Origin: TA-21 sp036557405
GTDB taxonomy: Archaea > Thermoproteota > Nitrososphaeria > Nitrososphaerales > Nitrososphaeraceae
Assembly (NCBI GenBank): GCA_036557405.1
Contig: DATBHO010000045.1
Location: 1-19,275 of the forward strand
Direction of reading: 5' to 3'
Length of the DNA: 19,275 nucleotides
The notes beneath the pieces were generated by a model that had not been told where the DNA came from, did not search any database, and worked only from the letters and a program-made list of their open reading frames with translations. Below are positions 1-8,051 of this stretch, in pieces; the stretch's first letter is position 1; each line of letters starts with the position of its first letter. A program made the translations under genes and the position numbers.

Positions 1-125
1 ATACTTTCGAAAAAAGAGCGAAAATTGCTAAAGTCTACAGTGATAAGCTTGCTTATGTCAGATAATCTAAAAAATGAAAAGCCAACGACTCACCGATTAA
101 TCACCTCACTGAGTGGTTATTAAGG
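1..125. other. Left edge, possible 3' end of an upstream gene
   Basis: Two plus-strand frames are open from the left edge: frame 1 until a TAA at 121-123 (40 codons) and frame 3 until a TAA at 63-65 (20 codons). Either could be the C-terminus of a gene lying outside the window, and the composition (Lys, Glu, Leu) does not decide between them. If so, that gene would converge on the minus-strand CHRD gene that ends at 126. A weak inverted repeat (102-121) lies at the end of the frame-1 ORF but is too short to call a terminator. Confidence 0.2.
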
Positions 126-671
126 TTAGCCAATCTGACCACGTATGGCTCCATCCTTATATTCGTCGGTATGTACGTTTACATAGATACTTGAGTTTCT
201 CATTTGACTTATAAGATCGGAAACTTCCTTACCTTTCAAAGGACCTTGTAAATCATCTCTTGTTATATTTCCCTTTAACGATATAGTTGCATTCCCTCCA
301 GCATCAGCAGATTTATTTCCTGCTAAAACAGCTACAACGTCACCGTTTTGACCCTTAACTCCCTCGTGCAAATGTGCCCCTGTTATTTTATTTAGTCCAC
401 TGATACTAACCCAATACGCAATTTGCGAACCATTGTTAACTTCTTGGAACTTGGCCCAAGCATTAGCATCAGATTTAGTCGGGGGAACTTCCTCTTTGCC
501 CGACAGAAATGTGATAATCATATTGCCTCCTTGAGCTTGAATTTGTTGCATGACGACAAAAGATGTTGGTATTAATAACAATGTAGTCGCTATAACAGTT
601 ATAAAAGTGGATTTCATTAAAATCCTATAGCGCAAGATGCCCACATATGTTTTTCTATTCATTTGCTTCAT
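126..671 (-). CDS. Secreted CHRD-domain protein
   Basis: The 181 aa protein has a basic N-terminus, a hydrophobic export segment at about residues 22-40, and an AQ-type end near residue 47. The rest is one CHRD domain, a beta-rich fold first seen in chordin and common in exported bacterial and archaeal proteins of unknown function. Domain landmarks are GKEEVPP (58-64), GAHLHEG with His100 and His102 (98-104), and a C-terminal strand pattern ending IYVNVHTDEYKDGAIRGQIG, which is the usual CHRD closure. The ATG at 671 has an AT-rich box at 714-728, implying a short leader of about 25 nt. MKSTF at residue 19 is an alternative start directly before the signal segment. It is a paralogue of the gene at 8052-8600. 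The family call is firm; the function is unknown. Confidence 0.88.
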   Translation of the reverse strand: MKQMNRKTYVGILRYRILMKSTFITVIATTLLLIPTSFVVMQQIQAQGGNMIITFLSGKEEVPPTKSDANAWAKFQEVNNGSQIAYWVSISGLNKITGAHLHEGVKGQNGDVVAVLAGNKSADAGGNATISLKGNITRDDLQGPLKGKEVSDLISQMRNSSIYVNVHTDEYKDGAIRGQIG

Positions 672-735
672 GAAAAAAAGTGCCTAAAGTAAAAATTTTG
701 ATTTTTTGCTGAATAATCATATATATTACGACCAT

Positions 736-1998
736 TTAATGAAAGTCAGAATTTGACTGAGAAATTTTAGAGGATGTTTTTTTCAGATACTGATTTAAAA
801 CAATTGGATTCACAACTAAATTAATTGCAATTAAAGGCACTACTATACTAATGAATAGGTCCTTAAATTGATAATCTGATGAAAGTGAGAGAACTAAAGC
901 TACAGCTATACCCCCTCTTAAACCCCCAATGGTTAGAATATTTTGCCATTGAAGAGGAATTCTGACCCTAAAGATTCTTAAGAATGCACTTCCGCTGTAT
1001 ATTACTACCGCTCTGGAGAACATCATGATAACAAAGGGAGCTACTATTATTATTACCAATGCGACACCACTATTTTGATATGATTCTACTGCAAGTAAAG
1101 GAATTCCAATTACAAAAAACAAGATACTGTTTGTAACAAAACCTAGGTAATCCCAGTACTTGTGAAAAAGTTTCCTAACACCAGTTGCAACCTCTTTATG
1201 TCGTGTAACGATAAACATTGCAATAAATAAAGTCGTTACTATTGCAGATATATGTAAAAAGTGGTCAGCCACGATAAACCCACCGATAGCCAATCCTAAG
1301 GAAAAGGTGAAATCTACAAACTCATCAGCGTTCCACTTGTCAAGAATTTTCCCACCAACCCATCCTAGTGCAGTGCCAAAAGCTATTGCACCTAGCATTG
1401 ACCAAATAAAAGAGAGCGAGGCATCTGCCAAAGAAAAAACAACGCCTGAAAATATTATACCTTTAACAACATTAAAAGAGATAACTCCGGTTGCGTCATT
1501 AAATAATGACTCTCCTTCTATGATTATATTCAATCTATGCGGAATTGGAAACTTTTTAAATATTACTCCCACAGCTACGGGGTCGGTGGCAGCAAGGATA
1601 GTCCCGAGGAGTAATGCGTCGATTAATGGAATGTGGAATATAAAATTAACTCCAATTCCTATAATTAGTATAGTTAGTATTACTCCTATAATTGCAAAGT
1701 AGCCAATTGGTATAGCTTCATTTTTCATCTGTCCAACAGATAATTTGCGTCCAGAATCAAAGATCAATATAGGAATAATGACCAAGTATACTATTTCAGG
1801 TATAGTTTCAATTATCCCATAAAACTTGTCTACCTCGTGACTAATAATAGGGACTATTGCTAACATTGCTCCAAGAAGCATTAAAATCGCAACTCCGGGT
1901 ATAATGAAGGTTCTTGTATAACGGTGCACGGCCGAGATAGCAACTAATAACAGGCTCAAGCCGAGCATAAAGGTTACCAGTAACTCACTTTCGGCCAT
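736..1998 (-). CDS. CPA1-type Na+/H+ (cation/proton) antiporter
   Basis: This polytopic membrane protein of about 420 aa has roughly twelve hydrophobic segments and exchanges Na+ (or K+) for H+ across the cytoplasmic membrane. The CPA1/NhaP signature is clear. Numbered from the longer possible start at 2022, these are an unwound-helix motif ATDPVAV (Thr146-Asp147-Pro148) and the ion-binding pair Asn175-Asp176 in GESLFNDATGV. The C-terminus stops shortly after the last membrane helix, so there is no large cytosolic regulatory domain. I prefer the ATG at 1998 (MAESELLV) because a TATA-like element at 2021-2028 is centred 27 nt upstream, as for other genes here; the ATG at 2022 adds eight residues. 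It is divergent from the hydrolase at 2189. Likely roles are pH and sodium homeostasis. The exact cation cannot be read from sequence. Confidence 0.92.
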   Translation of the reverse strand: MAESELLVTFMLGLSLLLVAISAVHRYTRTFIIPGVAILMLLGAMLAIVPIISHEVDKFYGIIETIPEIVYLVIIPILIFDSGRKLSVGQMKNEAIPIGYFAIIGVILTILIIGIGVNFIFHIPLIDALLLGTILAATDPVAVGVIFKKFPIPHRLNIIIEGESLFNDATGVISFNVVKGIIFSGVVFSLADASLSFIWSMLGAIAFGTALGWVGGKILDKWNADEFVDFTFSLGLAIGGFIVADHFLHISAIVTTLFIAMFIVTRHKEVATGVRKLFHKYWDYLGFVTNSILFFVIGIPLLAVESYQNSGVALVIIIVAPFVIMMFSRAVVIYSGSAFLRIFRVRIPLQWQNILTIGGLRGGIAVALVLSLSSDYQFKDLFISIVVPLIAINLVVNPIVLNQYLKKTSSKISQSNSDFH

Positions 1999-2153
1999 GA
2001 AATACAGGATTTTTACCTGCATTTAAGTATGTTCTTTAGCTATCGAGTGTCTTGGCATCCACTAAATAATTTAGAAATTAAGACTAGCGTCCGTAAGGAT
2101 GAACATTTTTGAAAAATAGAACCAGTAGTGACTGAGGGTACCAAGAGGATACG

Positions 2154-2162
2154 CTTATATAA
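2154..2162 (+). promoter_or_regulatory. TATA box of the isochorismatase-like gene
   Basis: The element CTTATATAA is centred about 31 nt before the ATG at 2189. Archaeal transcription usually starts about 26 nt after the TATA centre, which would give a leader of only a few bases. Confidence 0.55.
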
Positions 2163-2188
2163 TTTCAATATTATAACGACCACTGAAA

Positions 2189-2938
2189 ATGTTTCAAGCG
2201 AGTTTTCCATCAGGCCGTAAAATTGTACCTGCTTTGATAGTTGTAGACATGCAGAATGGTTTCGTAAGCAAAGATGGCTCATATGATAAGTTGGGAATGA
2301 ATACCTCGAACTACAGAGAGATAATACCCAAGCTTAGGGATTTAATTGATTTCTGTAGGAGTAAAGATATTCCTATTTTTTATACCGAAGCTGTTAAGGA
2401 AGCTAGTGGAATTGACGTACTAACTAAAGTGCACAACTTTCTGCCAAAAACAAGACAAGAGCGACTAAAGATTCCGATTTGCGTAAGAGGGACATGGGAC
2501 GGAGTTACGATTGACGAACTAAAGCCAACCGAGAAGGATCATGTAGTAATAAAACGGAGAGATTCAGCTTTCCAAGATACGGAATTACGAGTCTGGCTTC
2601 AGAGCGAGGGTATTAACTTGCTAATTTTTGCAGGTATCGATACTTCGATTTGCGTGGAGACGTCACTAAGAGAAGGATTTAACATAGGATACGATGTGGC
2701 ACTAATATCTGATGCCACAGCGTCCGGTAATGAAGAACATTACAAGACCACCCTAGAAAGAGTAAGGGATTATTACGGATTGGTAATGAGTATAGATCGT
2801 TTTAAAAAAGCGATTAATAATCTGGACGAATGGAGGAAGAGCAAAGTAGACGGAAGTCACCTGCCAGAAGAAGTTTGGAATACATTCCTTGATGAGTTTG
2901 AATTACTAGATCCGAGATCGTTTGCTCTCGCTAGCTGA
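2189..2938 (+). CDS. Isochorismatase-family (cysteine hydrolase) protein
   Basis: The 249 aa cytosolic hydrolase has the Rossmann-like fold shared by nicotinamidases, isochorismatases and N-carbamoylsarcosine amidohydrolases. All three catalytic residues are visible: Asp20 in VVDMQNGF, Lys122 in VVIKRRDSAF, and nucleophile Cys155 in AGIDTSICVETSLREGF, preceded by the usual cis-peptide region. The metal-binding Asp/His set of true nicotinamidases is not obvious, so I do not call it PncA. The C-terminal 45 residues after the core (about 205-249) are charged and helical, and longer than in minimal family members. The gene stands alone on the plus strand, divergent from the antiporter and convergent with the patatin gene. 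The substrate is unknown; a C-N amide or carbamoyl bond is likely. Confidence 0.9.
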   Translation: MFQASFPSGRKIVPALIVVDMQNGFVSKDGSYDKLGMNTSNYREIIPKLRDLIDFCRSKDIPIFYTEAVKEASGIDVLTKVHNFLPKTRQERLKIPICVRGTWDGVTIDELKPTEKDHVVIKRRDSAFQDTELRVWLQSEGINLLIFAGIDTSICVETSLREGFNIGYDVALISDATASGNEEHYKTTLERVRDYYGLVMSIDRFKKAINNLDEWRKSKVDGSHLPEEVWNTFLDEFELLDPRSFALAS

Positions 2939-2999
2939 GTACCATACCTTTTATAAGATTCAGCTTATTTCCTCAAGTCAACGACATGGTATAAAAACA

Positions 3000-3080
3000 A
3001 TGCCTGAAACTACAAAAATAAACGATACTCTTGTGGCAGACACTATATCAGCAATTGCAAATTCATTTAGGCTTATCTAA
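3000..3080 (+). other. Possible 26-residue ORF, unproven
   Basis: An ATG at 3000 opens 26 codons (beginning MPETTKINDT) in the gap between two convergent genes. A TATA-like GGTATAAAAAC lies only about 8 nt upstream, too close to drive this ATG by normal archaeal spacing. I see no family match. It may be chance, or a remnant of a longer gene. Confidence 0.15.
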
Positions 3081-3107
3081 CCTTGACTCATACAATTATT
3101 GCATAAT

Positions 3108-4559
3108 TTAGTTGCGTTCAGAAAGCCACTGCTTAATTATTTTAGATCCTTGGTCTAATGCTTCTTCATATCCATCTCTTATTAGCTGGTGTATGGTAGT
3201 ATCTGAGAAATCAAAAGTTTTATTTGCTATTGTGTGTATATCGTTTTTTCGCTCTACTCTAACTACAAGATCGACGGAGACCATATTTTCTATTAGATCT
3301 CCATATGTAGAATGCTTCTCAGTCATAAAATTTCTCGATAGGGCCTGCTCCTTAAAAATATTGTCGACCATGCTCTTGCTGATCTTATTATTGTCAGCCA
3401 GCTTAATTAGTTTCTTGATGATGCTGACATAATCCGTTATCATTATTACCATCCTTTCATCAAACAGAGTTCTGTCATGATATGTCAAGTCGTTTTTTCT
3501 GTCTACAACTCCATCATAATTATCCGGTAAATGTTCTTGTTTAATGGGGTGTACGTTAATTATAAAAGCACGTAGAAGTGGAACTTCAGATTTTCTAACG
3601 AAATGCCAATATCTGCGGTGTTCCAACACGGCCTCCCTTAATGGGGTATTGGCAATAATCCCACCATCCCAAAAGTAGCGTTCTTTCTTATTAATGCTTT
3701 TTCTACTTTGCGATTTTTTCTCAGTTACATTTTCAGTTTTGATTTTGTCTTCGTTACTATAATTTTCAACAATTATTTTGCTATAGTCATAGTTGACAGG
3801 TACAGAACCACTAGCAAGAACAAATTCAACCTCTATCCCATTATTATACCTGATTACGTGTTCGAATCCTTCATTACGATCATGTGCAAATTCAGGACCG
3901 TAACGACCATATTCAGTTTTTCGACTACCATCCTGTTTCTCATAACTATCAAACACTACTGTGCTTCCTTCCTGTACATCTACAGCCACCAAGAGCAGTC
4001 TGGGTTCTTTTTTCTCATAACTGGTCGCTATCGGAAATTTTGCAAATTTCTCTAGACTTTGCTTTAATGGTCCGTTACTATAAAGATACCACACATTAGA
4101 TGGATCAAAAAACGTCTTGTCTCTCAAAGTCTGAGAAGGTATGAACACATTAGGTACTCCTTTAAATATGAACTGCTTTGTATTGTAATACCTTCTAGCA
4201 GATTCGCTGGTCGCTACAACATCATTAAGATGATGCCAATAATCCCACCATTGAGTAAAACCTGGCATTTTATCAACAGCTGATTCAGTAGCTAGATGTT
4301 CCCAGAATTCAATTAACCATTCTGCAGATCCTCTCCATGTCTTTTTTTCTTTCACATAACTTACCAGTACAGATGCATTCATAGCACCTATGGAAGTGCC
4401 GGCAACAATATCAAATAACGGTTTATCATCTCTTCCTATAATTTTGTCTCTTTCAGAAGCCAATTCATAAAATGCCTTGTAAGCCCCAGCTTCATACGCT
4501 CCAAGTGACCCACCTCCCTGGAATATTAAAACTCTTTGAAAATCATTTGTAGATGTCAA
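3108..4559 (-). CDS. Patatin-like phospholipase / acyl hydrolase
   Basis: The 483 aa protein of the patatin family hydrolyses acyl esters with a Ser-Asp dyad. The oxyanion-hole glycine loop GGGSLGAYEAG is at residues 15-25, the nucleophile elbow GTSIG (Ser56) at 54-58, and the dyad Asp298 in the DGG motif of YFWDGGIIANTP. The ASGSVP segment (249-254) matches the ASSAxP-type block of the family. A Lys/Glu/Ser-rich stretch at about 266-293 looks like a loop insertion. The C-terminal 150 residues lie beyond the catalytic core and I do not recognise them. No signal peptide or membrane helix is seen, so it is probably cytosolic or peripheral. The start is a TTG: an in-frame stop lies just upstream, and a TATA element (4582-4592) is centred 28 nt before it. 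Archaeal ether lipids lack acyl esters, so the physiological substrate is unclear. Confidence 0.9.
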   Translation of the reverse strand: MTSTNDFQRVLIFQGGGSLGAYEAGAYKAFYELASERDKIIGRDDKPLFDIVAGTSIGAMNASVLVSYVKEKKTWRGSAEWLIEFWEHLATESAVDKMPGFTQWWDYWHHLNDVVATSESARRYYNTKQFIFKGVPNVFIPSQTLRDKTFFDPSNVWYLYSNGPLKQSLEKFAKFPIATSYEKKEPRLLLVAVDVQEGSTVVFDSYEKQDGSRKTEYGRYGPEFAHDRNEGFEHVIRYNNGIEVEFVLASGSVPVNYDYSKIIVENYSNEDKIKTENVTEKKSQSRKSINKKERYFWDGGIIANTPLREAVLEHRRYWHFVRKSEVPLLRAFIINVHPIKQEHLPDNYDGVVDRKNDLTYHDRTLFDERMVIMITDYVSIIKKLIKLADNNKISKSMVDNIFKEQALSRNFMTEKHSTYGDLIENMVSVDLVVRVERKNDIHTIANKTFDFSDTTIHQLIRDGYEEALDQGSKIIKQWLSERN

Positions 4560-4581
4560 TATTCAGTAAAGTGATAAAAAA

Positions 4582-4592
4582 GAAAATATAAG
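4582..4592 (-). promoter_or_regulatory. TATA box of the patatin-like gene
   Basis: On the minus strand this reads CTTATATTTTC and is centred 28 nt upstream of the TTG at 4559. It supports the TTG as the true start of a nearly leaderless mRNA. Confidence 0.5.
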
Positions 4593-4658
4593 TACGTTTT
4601 TATTGTCTTGCAGGCTCTGTCTGTGCTCGCGTAATATCATTAAGGGATGCCGGAGTGG

Positions 4659-5048
4659 TTATTTGAAATTCTCCATGCTTCCAAATATTGTCCATGCTTC
4701 CTTGATTTTGCCATCTTGAAAATGGAAAATCTCGACTCCCTGAGTCTCAAACTTCTCATTAGTTGGTTGGTGACCGGCAAATTCTTTTGAAAATGTGCCT
4801 TTTAAACTCCATCTCATCGCAAGTTTATCTTGTTCCCCAAACGCATCTAGTATCGTGATGTTCATATCAGGAAATGCCTTGCGGTCATCGCCTACTAACT
4901 GTTTGAAATTTTCCAGACCTTTAACTTCTTCCACCCCATGATATGATATATCAGGAGTAACAAAGTTTTTTGCCTCATCTATTTTTCCTTCATTAAACAC
5001 TGTCTGAACAAATCTTTGAGCAATCGTCTTGTTATCAGCTTCTACCAT
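4659..5048 (-). CDS. SnoaL-like ester cyclase family protein
   Basis: The 129 aa small alpha+beta barrel protein belongs to the SnoaL-like part of the NTF2-like superfamily. The N-terminal helix pattern NKTIAQRFVQTVFNEGKIDE, the block ISYHGVEEVKGLENFKQLV, and the strand set around DKLAMRWSLKGTF and VEIFHFQDGKIKEAW are typical. Full length fits a single domain, with no signal peptide. Family members include polyketide cyclases, but most environmental homologues have no known reaction, so I make no substrate call. The ATG at 5048 is preceded by AT-rich elements at 5072-5081 and 5092-5103. It is in the same orientation as the patatin gene, 99 nt upstream of it, but both seem to have their own promoter, so an operon is doubtful. 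Confidence 0.85.
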   Translation of the reverse strand: MVEADNKTIAQRFVQTVFNEGKIDEAKNFVTPDISYHGVEEVKGLENFKQLVGDDRKAFPDMNITILDAFGEQDKLAMRWSLKGTFSKEFAGHQPTNEKFETQGVEIFHFQDGKIKEAWTIFGSMENFK

Positions 5049-5286
5049 ACCCCTGATTCCTATACAGCTACCATTAAAGGTTTCCCTTCAGCTATTAAAA
5101 TAAAGGAATCCTACAAAACTGATTCAAAAATCCCATGATTCTGATTCTCAAAAGATCTACCAAATGATCCAACTAAATAGTCGTTAGGTGGATTACATAC
5201 TTAGAACAGCTTAGAAGTATATCGTCTAAATACCGTAAGGTTCTATCAAGTAAAAAAATTTTGAGTAAAATAGTTTAAGCTGGAAT

Positions 5287-5580
5287 TTATAATTTGGCTA
5301 ATAATTCCATTTTTAGTTTCTGGAACTCTTCTTCCGATAAGATTCCCTGCTTTTTAAGATCCGCTAATTTTTGCAGTTTCTGGGTTACATCTTCCTGGCC
5401 GGATGGTTTTTGACTTTGTTGTACGTTTTGCTGTTGCATTTGTGCCATCTCTTTTTCGTGTTGTGCATTTAACTGAGCTATTTCAGCCTGGTGAGCTTGA
5501 TCTTGTGCTTGCGCTTGTCCAGCAGCCCGATTTCTAGCTACCCCTGCACCTACTGCCGCAGCCGCCCATCTACCTCTCAT
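5287..5580 (-). CDS. SHOCT-domain small protein
   Basis: The protein is 97 aa from the ATG at 5580. It begins MRGRWAAAAVGAGVARNRAA, a short basic and Ala/Gly-rich segment, continues with a Gln/Ala-rich probable coiled coil (about 25-60), and ends in a SHOCT domain whose core is LADLKKQGILSEEEFQKLK. SHOCT is a short C-terminal helical hairpin found in many bacteria and archaea and thought to mediate oligomerisation. The frame extends upstream to an ATG at 5646, but the extra 22 residues do not resemble the usual N-terminus. A TATA element at 5601-5612, centred 27 nt before 5580, also favours the shorter form. The function is unknown; a membrane- or envelope-associated scaffold is plausible. 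Confidence 0.82.
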   Translation of the reverse strand: MRGRWAAAAVGAGVARNRAAGQAQAQDQAHQAEIAQLNAQHEKEMAQMQQQNVQQSQKPSGQEDVTQKLQKLADLKKQGILSEEEFQKLKMELLAKL

Positions 5581-5600
5581 AATATCGATTATGATATCTA

Positions 5601-5612
5601 CGATAAATAAAC
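5601..5612 (-). promoter_or_regulatory. TATA box deciding the SHOCT start
   Basis: On the minus strand this reads GTTTATTTATCG, centred 27 nt upstream of the ATG at 5580. It lies inside the longer reading frame that begins at 5646, so a transcript from this promoter could encode only the shorter protein. Confidence 0.5.
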
Positions 5613-5787
5613 TTATCTTATCGAGTTTGAGGTTAGCTATGGACATTATAAGTAACTTAATTTACACACAAGCTCGCAGAATCTTTTTCTCTCATTCTGT
5701 AATTATTCATGTTACATTTTCTTCTTCTAATCGATTTTGATTCATAAATAGCTTCTTATTTCACCACGATTTCTGTTCATGAGCATT

Positions 5788-6723
5788 TCATGATGATATC
5801 GTCTGACTTAAAGCGTTAGCATGATGATCCGATACCATTTTTATGAAGACCAGATTACTAGGAATAGAAATTTTTTTGATTGATGCGTGATACTCATCTA
5901 TCAATCTAATAATTGGTGATTCGAATGAATCTAATGAATTTCTTATAATATTCCTTAACTTGATAATGCTATATTTTTTTATTATGTTGTAGGGAACATT
6001 CTCAAGAGCGGACATAACAAAAACATTAGGCATGTCTCCTCGGACATCCTCCTCCATATCATTCCAGTCGTCCATTAGATCAAGTAACGCTTGATTATAA
6101 TGGAGAACTAGGCAAACGTTTTCATTAAAGCTCGGCAATTTGGAATCTAATACTCTTGCATAAATTATTGATGCATCTGACGATTTAGATAGACTAAAAT
6201 TTCTTATTTCATTATAAGAAAAAGTGTTGCCATCAAGTATACGACTTTTTACAACCTGCTCAAATTTCCAAAATGGCCAGAATTGTTTTAATGAAAAATC
6301 TATTGAATACTTAAGGTGATGTCTATCAGTTTCACTCGCAATGACCTTGTCTATAGACTGACGTACTTTTCTTGCCAGCAAAAAATAACTGTCATTTTTT
6401 GTCTCAAAAAATTTATCGTAAAGAAGAACATACCTAGCCAAAAGTCTTATCATTCTGTGTACCCATAATGCTTGGTCCATATCTTTAGTATCAAAGTACG
6501 TTGCGACAAAGTATGTAGGGTCTTGTGCCTTTTCATCTACAGTTCTGTATGTGGTTGATCTAATTAGATCATACTTTATCAACAGTTTGCTTAGGTAGAT
6601 CATGTGTTCTATGAAAGTCATTCTATCATCAGGAAAGCTCAATTCTTTAGCGACTCTAGAAATTTTATCAATAATGGTTTTTTCCTTTTTAGCTTGCAAC
6701 TTGGTAGTTTTGTTTTCCACCAT
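5788..6723 (-). CDS. Helical protein with isoprenoid-synthase-like Asp motif
   Basis: The 311 aa, almost entirely alpha-helical protein has no signal peptide or clear membrane helix. I do not recognise it as an established orthologue. Residues 215-230 carry DLMDDWNDMEEDVRGD: Asp218-x3-Asp222-x2-Glu225-Asp226 matches in spacing the second aspartate motif of squalene/phytoene synthases ([ND]xxxDxxED), including the following Arg-Gly and Pro. A possible first motif is Asp103-x3-Glu107 in VLLYDKFFE, with a preceding arginine-rich helix. Total length is close to that of phytoene synthases (about 300 aa). The rest diverges strongly, so it may be a non-catalytic or new class I isoprenoid-synthase-fold protein. 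The ATG at 6723 follows AT-rich boxes at 6741-6760. Its neighbours (SHOCT, M50 protease) do not inform function. The motif is seen; the family is inferred. Confidence 0.75.
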   Translation of the reverse strand: MVENKTTKLQAKKEKTIIDKISRVAKELSFPDDRMTFIEHMIYLSKLLIKYDLIRSTTYRTVDEKAQDPTYFVATYFDTKDMDQALWVHRMIRLLARYVLLYDKFFETKNDSYFLLARKVRQSIDKVIASETDRHHLKYSIDFSLKQFWPFWKFEQVVKSRILDGNTFSYNEIRNFSLSKSSDASIIYARVLDSKLPSFNENVCLVLHYNQALLDLMDDWNDMEEDVRGDMPNVFVMSALENVPYNIIKKYSIIKLRNIIRNSLDSFESPIIRLIDEYHASIKKISIPSNLVFIKMVSDHHANALSQTISS

Positions 6724-6898
6724 CAGTGATGACCTTCTCCAATTATAAATATTATATATTCAATAGAGATTGTTAAAACTGTTCTATCAATATTTTGAAT
6801 ATGCTTATAAATCTAGAGAAGTATAAAGGTAATTCTAGTACACATGCTCTAAGCCAATTAAGTTTTTTTTGAGATGGACCATTGAAGATGAATGCAAT

Positions 6899-7702
6899 TT
6901 AATTTCTGGACAACAAACATTGATAATGATCGTAGTACACTCTAGAACCTCTCATCAAGAAGTAAGCAACCAACATTAACCAAATACCACCTACAAAAGT
7001 AAACTTGAAACCTATAACCCCGCCTGTTATAAGAATACAAATTGAGATAATCATGCCTATCCTTATAGTAGATAGTGTAGCCGTAATGTGGTCGTGAGTA
7101 TGGTAGGACAGAATAGACCTCAATATTCTTCCCCCATCACATGGAAATATGGGTAAAAGATTGAAAAGACCGATGACGAAGTTAATCGCTGCACTATAGA
7201 AAAAGATCGCATCAATGGGAAAATTTTGTGAATTGAAAATATGACTTTGAATGAATGTGAACCAAAGAAGAAAGGAAACACCGGAAATAATGAAACTTAT
7301 TAAAGGACCAGCAAACGCCATCCATATTTCTTTTTTAGGAACAGTTATTTCATCGGGAATTAGAGCAATTCCTCCCAATGCAAATAGCGTTATCTTCTGA
7401 AATTTGATTCCATATCTTCCAGCTATAACAGAATGGGCCACTTCATGAAGCAAAATGGAAACTAGTGAGATTAAAGCACATACTACGCCTATTATTATAT
7501 AGGTCCCTTGCACTAAGCCCGGATAATTGTTTGGTAAAATCGTACTAGATAATGTCCAAGCAATAAGAATAACAATAAACGCGGAACTAAAATTTATATA
7601 AACAGGTACTCCAGCTACTCTTCCGACCAGTAATGAATATCGGGATATCCAGTTTTCTTCGTTAGTGTCAGAACGGAAATTTTCATTCCTTTTATCAGCC
7701 AT
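6899..7702 (-). CDS. M50 (site-2 protease family) membrane metalloprotease
   Basis: The 267 aa polytopic zinc protease cleaves substrates within the membrane. The zinc motif is His86-Glu87-x2-His90 in LLHEVAHSVIAGRYGI, and the third ligand is Asp189 in NLLPIFPCDGGRI, the S2P NxxPxxxxDGG motif. About six hydrophobic segments surround these. The order matches group-III type archaeal/bacterial S2P proteins (SpoIVFB-like), but the C-terminus ends after the last helix without the CBS pair found in many relatives. The N-terminus has 20 polar residues before GRVAGVPVYINFS. A TATA element at 7725-7736 is centred 28 nt before the ATG. Possible roles are regulated release of membrane-bound transcription factors or protein quality control; no substrate is apparent nearby. 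Confidence 0.92.
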   Translation of the reverse strand: MADKRNENFRSDTNEENWISRYSLLVGRVAGVPVYINFSSAFIVILIAWTLSSTILPNNYPGLVQGTYIIIGVVCALISLVSILLHEVAHSVIAGRYGIKFQKITLFALGGIALIPDEITVPKKEIWMAFAGPLISFIISGVSFLLWFTFIQSHIFNSQNFPIDAIFFYSAAINFVIGLFNLLPIFPCDGGRILRSILSYHTHDHITATLSTIRIGMIISICILITGGVIGFKFTFVGGIWLMLVAYFLMRGSRVYYDHYQCLLSRN

Positions 7703-7748
7703 TGCATTCAGCCTAATTATGAGTGTTTATTTTAACCCATTTAGGATA

Positions 7749-7979
7749 TTAACCTACCGTAGTCCTGTATTTCCGTAATTCATTAAATGAAATATCAAGC
7801 ATTAGCTCGTTACCAATTTTTCGTTCGATATGTGATCTTGGTATGTTGTATTTTATACCAGTAGGTGAAGTAACCAAGATGAAACTATCAGACTTAGCTT
7901 CGATGGAACCTACCAGAGTTTTTTTTGCTCTGACCTTCTTATCCAGTACATTTTCTAGATTCAAGTTTTCTTGTAACAT
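7749..7979 (-). CDS. Small PRC-barrel-like protein
   Basis: The 76 aa protein has a predicted beta-strand pattern: KVRAKKTLVGSIEAKSDSFI, then LVTSPTGIKYNIPRSHIERK, then a helical or charged end. The layout of an ancestral 'molecule-X-to-Y' strand pair followed by a residue block ending in IPRSHIE resembles PRC-barrel or DUF2171-type stress-related domains, but the match is by pattern only. A TATA element at 8004-8013, centred about 29 nt before the ATG, supports independent expression. It is 46 nt upstream of the M50 gene, in the same direction. The gene looks real; the function is unknown. Confidence 0.68.
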   Translation of the reverse strand: MLQENLNLENVLDKKVRAKKTLVGSIEAKSDSFILVTSPTGIKYNIPRSHIERKIGNELMLDISFNELRKYRTTVG

Positions 7980-8003
7980 CTATAGTAAACCTTCAAAAAA
8001 GTA

Positions 8004-8013
8004 GGATATATGC
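8004..8013 (-). promoter_or_regulatory. TATA box of the small barrel-like gene
   Basis: On the minus strand this reads GCATATATCC, centred 29 nt before the ATG at 7979. Confidence 0.5.
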
Positions 8014-8051
8014 CGTGATTAACAATGTTACCTTATATTCAGCTGAACTGC

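Noticed and set aside
102..121. Inverted repeat AATCAC/GTGGTT as a terminator hairpin
   Set aside because: Six pairs including a G-T pair, an 8-nt loop and no T-run after it.
1307..1702. 131-codon plus-strand frame
   Set aside because: It is the antisense of the antiporter membrane helices, which carry clear CPA1 motifs on the minus strand.
3858..3875. GTTCGAATCC, resembling a tRNA T-loop
   Set aside because: It lies inside the well-supported patatin coding sequence on the opposite strand, with no other tRNA arms nearby.
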